Of a stretch of 64,000 nucleotides of DNA, positions 57,029 through 64,000 are shown one piece after another (positions within the stretch are counted from its first letter, which is position 1; the number at the start of each line of letters is the position of its first letter). Where the stretch lies: the NCBI GenBank assembly GCA_003013855.2, contig PVNU02000923.1:62001-126000 (forward strand). Direction: 5' to 3'. The translations under genes were made by a program, and so were the position numbers. The stretch comes from Liriodendron chinense (taxonomy: Eukaryota; Streptophyta; Magnoliopsida; Magnoliales; Magnoliaceae). Under the pieces are notes generated by a model that saw only the letters and a list, made by a program, of their open reading frames with translations, searched no databases and had not been told where the DNA came from.

Positions 57029-57720
57029 CATGATAGCTCCATGGCGAGTGATGCAATTGACTTCCAACCAATCAAAATATTATGTATATGAAATCCACTC
57101 CACCCGATAGATGTGTAATCCTATGTCAGGCCAACAACCAAAAATTCAGGTTGACATATGATTCAGATGAGCTACACCAAAGAAGACAGTTATGATTGAC
57201 GAGACATCTACTATAGATTTTTTTACGGAGTTACTATGATGATTACATGAAATTCACTCGAGCCATTAGATGAAAAAAATAAAAAGACCCATAGCCCAAA
57301 AGTCAGGACAATATGTGAGGTTTGGATGCCTTGAATATAAGGTATTTTTGGCTCGTCTAATGACCATAGTGGGGTGTGTGCACGTGGGATGGGTTGGATG
57401 CCACACAAAACTTTCCGACATTTGTGTTTTCCGTTCATCCAGGTCTTTGTGAGCTTTAGACCCATGATTTTATGTGGGTAAACACTAAGGCAAAACAGTT
57501 TGGAATGTAGGCATCCATTGTACACCTTTTCCATGTAGTCATGTCGACTGGGCCTGATTTTTTATTTATTTATTTGTCTATACTTAAATATTGTGATTGG
57601 TAAATACAAAGCTCAAGTGAACCACACCATGATGTCCACTGTTCCCACAGTGACAAAGAGGTGGATGAATGAACATCCTGCGAAAGTCTTTGGCAGGCGC
57701 AACATGCGCCCATGAGGTGT

Positions 57721-58058
57721 GAGCCCGGACTCACCCAAGATGGTGTCCCCTCGCTGTGGGGTCAACCTTGATGTATGTATTCTGTATCCACCCTGTCCAT
57801 TCATTTTTTTTTTTCATATCATTCCATTCTATTATCTCCAAAATGAAACAAATCCAATAATCAGGTGCACCGTACCATAGGAAACATTGGTGATTGATTA
57901 GTAATGAGCCACAAAAGTTCTGGATCAAGCTGATAATTGGATCTGCTGGATAATGCCCTAAAATGACCTGGTAAAAAAGAGTGGACAGAGTGGATACAGA
58001 ACACATACATCAAGGTGGGCCCCATGGTAAGGGGCACCATCTTGGTGAGGCCAGGGTC
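57721..58058. mobile_element. Long-TIR element, copy 2 of 24144-24479
   Basis: GAGCCCGGACTCACCC to CCAGGGTC. The inner right arm reads ACATCAAGGTGGGCCCC, closer to the left arm than in copy 1 (ACATCTAGG). Confidence 0.65.
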
Positions 58059-58079
58059 TAACCTAACCCGATCACACAG

Positions 58080-58082
<3 letters not shown>

Positions 58083-58136
<54 letters not shown>
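58083..58136. repeat. TA microsatellite, copy 2
   Basis: About 54 bp of uninterrupted TA, ten bases longer than copy 1. Confidence 0.95.
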
Positions 58137-58138
<2 letters not shown>

Positions 58139-58160
58139 GAAATGGTACTATGAGGTCAAG

Positions 58161-58624
58161 GTCGAGCTGTGCGGACCCACTGTGATGTTTACCCCATCAG
58201 TCTGATGCACCATTTCATGTGGGGGGAAGAGCATAAAAATCAGTTCAATCCATAACTTAGGTGGGCCACACCATAGACAACAATGTAGAGTGGTTACTCA
58301 CCCATTGAAACCATTATGATCATTTATAGGGCCTACTTAGATGTGGTTCGGAAATCCAGACCATTCATCATGTGTCTCCCACTTGGGTGAGCAGTTCCAG
58401 AAAGTTTCAGCCGCATCCATAACTCAGGTAGCCCCTGATAAGTGATTTTAGATATTAAGTGAGTTTAGATATTTTAGGCATGATTTCACACTGTTTCAGA
58501 TGGTATAGCCCGCTAGAGGTTTGGATTTGTCTGATTTTTGGGTTATCCTAGCCTATAGGGGACCCGCGAAATGCACGGTGTGGATGTCCAATATGCATCA
58601 CGGTGGGGCCCACACAGCTCGACC
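58161..58624. mobile_element. Long-TIR element, copy 2 of 24571-25046
   Basis: GGTCGAGCTGTGCGG to its inverted partner. About 12 bp shorter than copy 1 near the left end (no TTTATCGTACATCAACCCC phrase). Confidence 0.7.
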
Positions 58625-59526
58625 TCATGGAACTTCCCATACGGTTGAAGAGGAGAAATAGGAAGCTTTTTATTTTTTTTCATGGACTGCCAATTACAAC
58701 TGTCAGACGATGGAAAAAAAATCTGATAATCTTTATTAGGCCACCAGCGTTTCCTAGACGGCCATTAGCCCTTGTTCTACCCCAATAGCTCTCTAACATT
58801 TTTTTGTATGGAATAAGAAATTATAATGTCCTAAGCAGTGTCCTTCTTGTGAGCCTGTCACATCCACTTCTTCCATCAGGTGCAGCCCGTCATGTTTACC
58901 ATACATGCAGAAAATCATCCTAAGGATTTTCAATGGTGGCCGTTCAATCTCTACTATTTTCCATGGTGTGGTCCACTTGAACTTTGGATTGTAATAATAT
59001 TCACACGTCTTAATAATATTCACACGTCTTAAACTGAGCTGGCAAAATGGATGGACGGCATGGGTAAAATGCATACACCACAGTGGCCCCAAGGTTGGGC
59101 CATGTCGTGAGACCTGACATCCCTGTGGTCAGTGATGCAATCCGCTTCTGAAAATCTCGTCGAGGGGAACACCATGGATTTTTAGTGGGGCCAATGTGAT
59201 GTGTACGTGAAATCAACTCACACCATTAGGTGCCTAATTGTACATTAGGCCCACATTCAAAAGTTTAAATTGACCTGTGATCCAGATGAGCCACACCAAA
59301 GGAAACAGTTATGAGACAGACATCTATTGTAGATTTTTTATGGAGCTAATCTACTCGAAGAATTGGATGAAAAAAAAAAAATACATTAGTCATTAAAGTT
59401 AGGACAATATGTGATTCAGGTGGGCCACATTGATAAAGGGAAACAATTTGGAGGGTGGGGCCCTGTATACTGTTTTGAATTGTATATTCCACCTAACTCA
59501 TAAAAGAGTGATATTTGAGGGACAGC

Positions 59527-59996
59527 TTAGTGGGTGTTACCCCCACCGTGTGGCCCACATGGATCATATTTTGTGTATCGTCCACCTGCTTCTCCGGACC
59601 ATTTTAGGTTGGGGTTCCAAAAATTATGTAGATCCAAATCTCAGGTGGACCATACCACTGGGAACAGTGGTGATTGAGTGCCCCACCATTAAAAACTCCA
59701 AAGACCCAATCATAAGGTTTTAGTAATGTTTATTTTCAATCCAACCTCTTGATAATGTCAAGAAGATTTGGATGAAGTGGAAATATAAATATCAGCTTGA
59801 TCCAAAACTTTTTTCGCCCATAAAAAGTTTTTAATGGTCATTAATCACTGTTTCTAGCGGTATGGTCCACCTGAGATTTGGATTACCTTAGGGTTTGGTA
59901 TCATGTCCTAAAATGATATCTAAAAACAGATGGATGGCATGGATATATAAAAAATACATCAAAATGGCCCTGTACGGTTAGGGTAACACCCACTAA
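59527..59996. mobile_element. TIR element (470 bp), copy 2 of 25959-26428
   Basis: Same termini and same length as copy 1; nearly identical throughout. Confidence 0.75.
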
Positions 59997-60806
59997 GTTG
60001 TTCCTAGGGTATCAGCTAAGCCGCTCTCGATATTTACCTAAGCGTAAAATTAAGTAGTGATCATATTAGATTTTGAAAACACATCAAGTTAGGACCATAT
60101 GGAATTTGGTTTTCGGTTATGCGTGAGTTCTTATAGGGGTAAATTCGACTTTTCACTGTTGTCCATACAATCATAATTTTTGGTCCTATGTAGTATGTGT
60201 ATGACATCAAACATGTCTAACATATGCACCCTACCATGATGATCCCATGGACCAAAAATCTTTCTAATTGAATCACAAAATGGGCTGCATGTGAGGTTTG
60301 AATGCCTTTAATATAAGGTATTTTTGGCTCATCTGATCACCATGGTGGGGTGTGCACGTGGGATGGACCGGATGTCATACAACTACCACGTGGGCCCACA
60401 ATCCTCGACTTTATCCCTTTTGTAAAGAATAAATAATGATTGACGGCATTTTAGTATTCTTTACCTCTCACAAAGCACGTTATGGAAATTTAGATTAGAG
60501 GTATTTGATATTTTTTAATAGTAATTATCTTTTTATTTCAATTTTAGGTAACAAGAAAATTATACTTCTAGTTTCAATTTTAAATTCCTGAAGTGTCGTG
60601 AGCCTGATTTAGTAGTATATGCTAAAGCTCGATTGGATTTGAGCTGTACTATTAATTTACTTTGCTCTTGATTACTTTTGTAATGGAAGTGTAATCTTTT
60701 CCATAGTCACTTCATCTAATTTCATGTTTTATTTCATTTTTTTTTTTGCAGCTTTAAGGAAACAGAGTTGCATAATCTTGAGTGAGTAATATTGAGAAGG
60801 AAATAC

Positions 60807-62009
60807 ATGGCTGACTGGTCCCAACTTCGAAGTGAACTGTTACGTACAATTGCTGAATTTCTAACTGCCAATAGGGATTATCTGGCATTTCGTGCCACCT
60901 GCAAGTCATGGCGATCAGCCATAGAGGAAATGCCTCTCCATTACCCTTACCAGCTACCACTGTTAATGCTTCCCTATGACAAAAAAACCAAGGCCTACAG
61001 TGCATTTAGTCTCTCTGATAACAAGATATTTTACTTGAAGTTATCAGAGGCACATAGTCTAAGGTACTGTGGTTCTTCCAATGGTTGGCTGGCTATAGTA
61101 GATAAGAACCCTGCCATTCGTTTATTGAATCCATTTACCAAAGTGCAGATCGAACTTCCTCCCATAACAACGTTTTCAGAAATATTAGGGTTTGACAAAT
61201 CCAGAGTGGGTGCGGAGTACACTGTCCAGTGTATAATAAATGGTGAGGTTTCTACCTCAGACTCAGAATGGATAAGAAACTTCTTTATCAAGAAGGCTGT
61301 GGTATCCTCAGATCCTACCTCGAACCCCAACTATGTTGCTATGGCCATTCATGGAAAGCGTAAAAAATTGGCTTTCTGTAGACATGGGTCCAAGGAGTGG
61401 ACCATAATTGAAAAGAGATGGTTTCCTTATCATGACATAGTGCATTATAAAGAACATTTCTATGTGGTAGATTGTAATGGAAGAGTTGAAATTTGCAATA
61501 TTGATGGTCCTCCGGATGTGGTGGAGGTCATGCCATTAATAAACTTCTTCTATAGTACTGCGTTTATGTATTTAGTGGAATCATTTGGTGAGTTGTTACA
61601 TATTGTTAGATATGTTAAAGTCAAAGATGAAGATGAAGATGAAGATGAAGGTGGTTGGATATATTATACAGTTAGATTTGAAGTTTTTAAGTTGGACATA
61701 AGTAGGGGGGAGAGGGTTGAGGTGAAAACCATTGGTGACTGTATGCTGTTCTTAGGCCAAAACCACTCATTATCTCTATCTGCTTGCGATTTTCCTGGCT
61801 TCAAAAGGAATTGTATTTACTTTACCGATGACCTAACGACGTGGCATAGGGCTGGTGTACGAGGGGGTCATGATTTAGGCGTGTTCAACTTGGAGGATAA
61901 TAGCATCACATCGTTGCCATATCGTTCAAGCAATGATTTGGGATTGATTTGGCCTCTGCCCATATGGTTGCACACATCTTATCGTTGTAATGAGTCGTTG
62001 GAAGAATAA
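60807..62009 (+). CDS. F-box protein with DUF295 (KIB1-4 beta-propeller) domain, copy 2
   Basis: Intact 400-residue gene starting at ATG 60807 (TACATGGCT), 55 bases after a splice acceptor at 60751. Five substitutions and no indel separate it from copy 1; three change residues (Met42, Ser65, Thr251 here). F-box-like region at residues 4-41, then DUF295 to the C-terminus with the same landmark motifs (GSSNGWLA, LLNPFTK, GVFNLED). All conserved positions that I can recognise are the same, so both copies should give a working adaptor if expressed. The presumed promoter region differs (TATA-like box deleted upstream at 55847). Residue 42 lies at the end of the F-box, so a small effect on the domain cannot be excluded. 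Confidence 0.9.
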   Translation: MADWSQLRSELLRTIAEFLTANRDYLAFRATCKSWRSAIEEMPLHYPYQLPLLMLPYDKKTKAYSAFSLSDNKIFYLKLSEAHSLRYCGSSNGWLAIVDKNPAIRLLNPFTKVQIELPPITTFSEILGFDKSRVGAEYTVQCIINGEVSTSDSEWIRNFFIKKAVVSSDPTSNPNYVAMAIHGKRKKLAFCRHGSKEWTIIEKRWFPYHDIVHYKEHFYVVDCNGRVEICNIDGPPDVVEVMPLINFFYSTAFMYLVESFGELLHIVRYVKVKDEDEDEDEGGWIYYTVRFEVFKLDISRGERVEVKTIGDCMLFLGQNHSLSLSACDFPGFKRNCIYFTDDLTTWHRAGVRGGHDLGVFNLEDNSITSLPYRSSNDLGLIWPLPIWLHTSYRCNESLEE

Positions 62010-62737
62010 CTGCATTTAATGTTTTTTGATGTTTACTTGTTATTTGTGAATTGAGGACTGCTTGCATTCAATAAGAGATTAAAGAAAACTTGAAGTTTGC
62101 CGTAATGTCTGTGTATTTAGAAATTTAGATTTTCATTTTCTTAAACATAAAAGAGTTTGTTTGACTCCACTCTGAACTTAGCTTGCCTTGCTTTATATTG
62201 ATCACCAAGGAGGCCAGTGTAATATTCACTTCAAGTGTGCCCCATGACAGAACAATTAGGATGAAGACACTGACAATTAAAAAGCTTCCAAATTGTGTGT
62301 GGGGCTAACCATGTTTTTTTGTTTTTGTGTGTGTGTGCGTGTGGGGCCTACCCCCTTTTTATTTTTTATTTTTTATTATTATGTGCCGTCAGTAGATGCT
62401 CTCAGCTCAGATGAATGGATAGCCCAAAAATCAGGTCATTCCAAAAAGGGGCATACATTATTTGTGGAGGTTTCCATGCGGATGTAGAACGGAAGTAATA
62501 GAGGCTTAACAAAAAATCAGGAGGAGATCAACAGCACACAGAAGATGACCCCATGTTTATGTGATATCCACCTGACCACCAGGTGCATGACCCCATTCTA
62601 GGCTCATGGCTGAAAAATTAGCCCAAACCATGATTCAGGTGGACCACATGATTGGAATCATAGTACTGCACAACACTCATTCTCCAAAATAGTTTTACTT
62701 GGTGTGGCTGACATTAATCATGGATAGGTCTGATTTT
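62010..62737. other. 3' flank of F-box copy 2
   Basis: 3' UTR-like sequence; a short deletion near 62140 removes TACTAGGTTTTATGAAG-like bases present in copy 1. The C run is only 5 bases at 62351. No gene seen. Confidence 0.6.
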
Positions 62738-62749
62738 GTGCCCTAGGTT

Positions 62750-62895
62750 TTTTTTTATTAGTCATGCAACGCACCCACCCTGTTAGCTGCGCAACCCACC
62801 TAATGGTGGGGTTAGTGTCTCATTAGCATTTCGAACCTGAGGCTTGCTGTTGGAACGCCTAGGCGTCTTCCAGCTGGGCTAGTAGGCAAGACGCA
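62750..62895 (-). mobile_element. tRNA-derived SINE, copy 2
   Basis: Equivalent of 29219-29365, with box A and box B on the minus strand. Flanks are GTGCCCTAGGTT (62738-62749) and GTGTCCTGGGCT (62896-62907), so the target duplication has decayed further than in copy 1. Confidence 0.85.
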
Positions 62896-62907
62896 GTGTC
62901 CTGGGCT

Positions 62908-63484
62908 CAGAGAGAAGTGGGTTTCATATGATGATCATGTGGGCCTCGTAAAAATTTAGAGTTGACGTCTCTGTCCAAATGGTTTCCTTTGCCTGCCCAT
63001 CCACTGAATCAAAAGTTAGCCTGATTTTCTGGCCTTGGGCTTATTTGGGATTACACTTACATTGTAGGGTGAAAACACAAATAACATCTTGATCCAAAAC
63101 TTTTGGCCCTAAGAAGTTCTCCATGATAAGCTTTCAATTCCCACTGTTTCCTGCAGTGTGGTCCACTTGAGTTTTATACAATCGGCTACCTGCCTTTTGA
63201 GATATGAACCGAAAACCATGACAGCCATCCGTAATTGACTATTGTTTTCAGTGACTTACACCTTTGCATGGTCTGCCAAAATGACAGTCATGCCCCTAAG
63301 GGCCTGTTTGGATACTTTTCAATAAGTAAATTTTTTTAACTAACATAATTTAATAAATTACTTTTTAACTTAGTTTGGTAAGTATCATCATAAAAGTAAC
63401 TTATGTGATGAAAGTCACCTTTGTACATATTTTGCTTTTCAACTTTCAACATCTCTCTCCATATCAAAGGAGACCAGTGGGCAG
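62908..63484. other. TIR-repeat remnant and half TIR element, copy 2
   Basis: Equivalent of 29378-29954, including the unpaired GGGCCTGTTTGGATAC terminus at about 63300. No gene seen. Confidence 0.5.
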
Positions 63485-64000
63485 ACCGCATTAAAGGTGG
63501 GGCGCCCTCCAATGGACAACCCACATTAAAGGTGGGCCATATGGATGACCCATATCAAGGTGAGCCCACATAATGGATTCTCTACGTCAAAGGTAGCCCC
63601 TAATAATGAATGACCCACATTCAAAGTGAGCCCGGGATGATGAGCAACCCACATTAAAGGTGAGGCCCACATGATGGATGGTTCAATATCAAAGATGGGC
63701 TCCACATAAGGGGTGGTGGATGTTGAAGGTGGCTCCGCATGATGGACAATAACATTGAAGGTGGACCTCACATCGTGGACGACCCATATCAAGGTGGGCC
63801 CCACATAATGGACAATCCACATCAAAGGTCGGCCCTTAATGATGAATGGCCCACATCCAAATTGGGCCCAGCATTATGGATGGCCCACATCAAAGGTGGG
63901 CTCCACATGATCAACGGTTCACATCAAAGTTGGGCCCAGCATGATGGATGGCCCACATCAAAGGTGGGCTCCACATGATCAACGGTTCACATCAAGGTGG
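63485..64000. repeat. Minisatellite, copy 2 (runs off the window)
   Basis: Same ~30-33-bp units as at 29955-30457. Near the end it has at least one additional unit pair (GGCCCACATCAAAGG, ATGATCAACGGTTCACATC repeated at about 63910 and 63970) where copy 1 moves on towards its right end. The window ends inside the array. Confidence 0.9.

Larger units (their letters stand above)
56126..60751 (+). other. Possible leader intron, copy 2
   Basis: From GTAATC to TTTTTTTTTGCAG at 60751, about 4.6 kb, with the same TIR elements in the same order as copy 1. No exon was recognised inside it. Confidence 0.4.
33514..64000 (+). repeat. Tandem repeat unit, copy 2 (truncated by window end)
   Basis: Direct repeat of copy 1, starting inside a minus-strand gypsy LTR and running to the minisatellite at the window end. 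All elements of copy 1 are present at orthologous positions with the same lesions plus private ones. Larger differences are a 73-bp deletion in a TIR element (at 55485), a 24-bp deletion removing a TATA-like box (at 55847), a longer CT tract near 51740-51800, a longer TA run at 58083 and a 5-base instead of a 31-base C run at 62351. Confidence 0.95.

Overview
The window is nuclear DNA of a flowering plant: LTR retrotransposon remnants, tRNA-derived SINEs, terminal-inverted-repeat (TIR) elements and one intact F-box gene per repeat unit. The abundant long-TIR repeats built on phrases such as GTGGGCCCACATGG, CTCAAGTGGACCACACCA and GGATGGACGGTGTGGAT recall what I remember from magnoliid trees (Magnolia, Liriodendron, Cinnamomum type). 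That placement rests on memory, not on a search.

The dominant feature is a direct head-to-tail repeat with a period of about 33.5 kb. Bases 1-33513 (copy 1) are matched by 33514-64000 (copy 2, cut off by the window end). The offset drifts from 33510 to about 33658 and back through small indels. In stretches I compared by eye, substitutions run near 1%. This could be a real tandem duplication or two haplotypes laid end to end by an assembler; the sequence alone does not decide.

Each unit reads, left to right (copy 1 positions): the rest of a Ty3/gypsy LTR (1-290); an old TIR repeat and a 92-bp foldback (890-981); a SINE (1023-1194); a TNT1-like Ty1/copia remnant with 5' LTR, primer site, gag and protease (1453-3400); a low-complexity bridge; a second, different Ty1/copia remnant running from gag to RNase H and its 3' LTR (3790-7337); a multi-exon gene remnant on the minus strand (7338-11411), cut by the copia LTR at one end and by a hAT-like element inside an exon; a Tat-type Ty3/gypsy remnant (11508-19632) that itself carries a 2.96-kb solo LTR flanked by the duplication GGAGA; non-genic DNA; a TIR element next to a candidate promoter and purine-rich leader exon (22280-22546); a possible 4.6-kb leader intron full of TIR elements; the intact F-box/DUF295 gene (27237-28439); a SINE nested in an older repeat; a 33-bp minisatellite; and a minus-strand Tat-type gypsy remnant (30458-33800) that separates the two units.

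The only intact genes are the two F-box/DUF295 copies. They encode 400-residue proteins that differ at three residues, with five substitutions and no indels. The flanks have diverged more; in particular, copy 2 has lost 24 bp containing the best TATA box upstream of the leader. All transposon coding regions carry stops or frameshifts.
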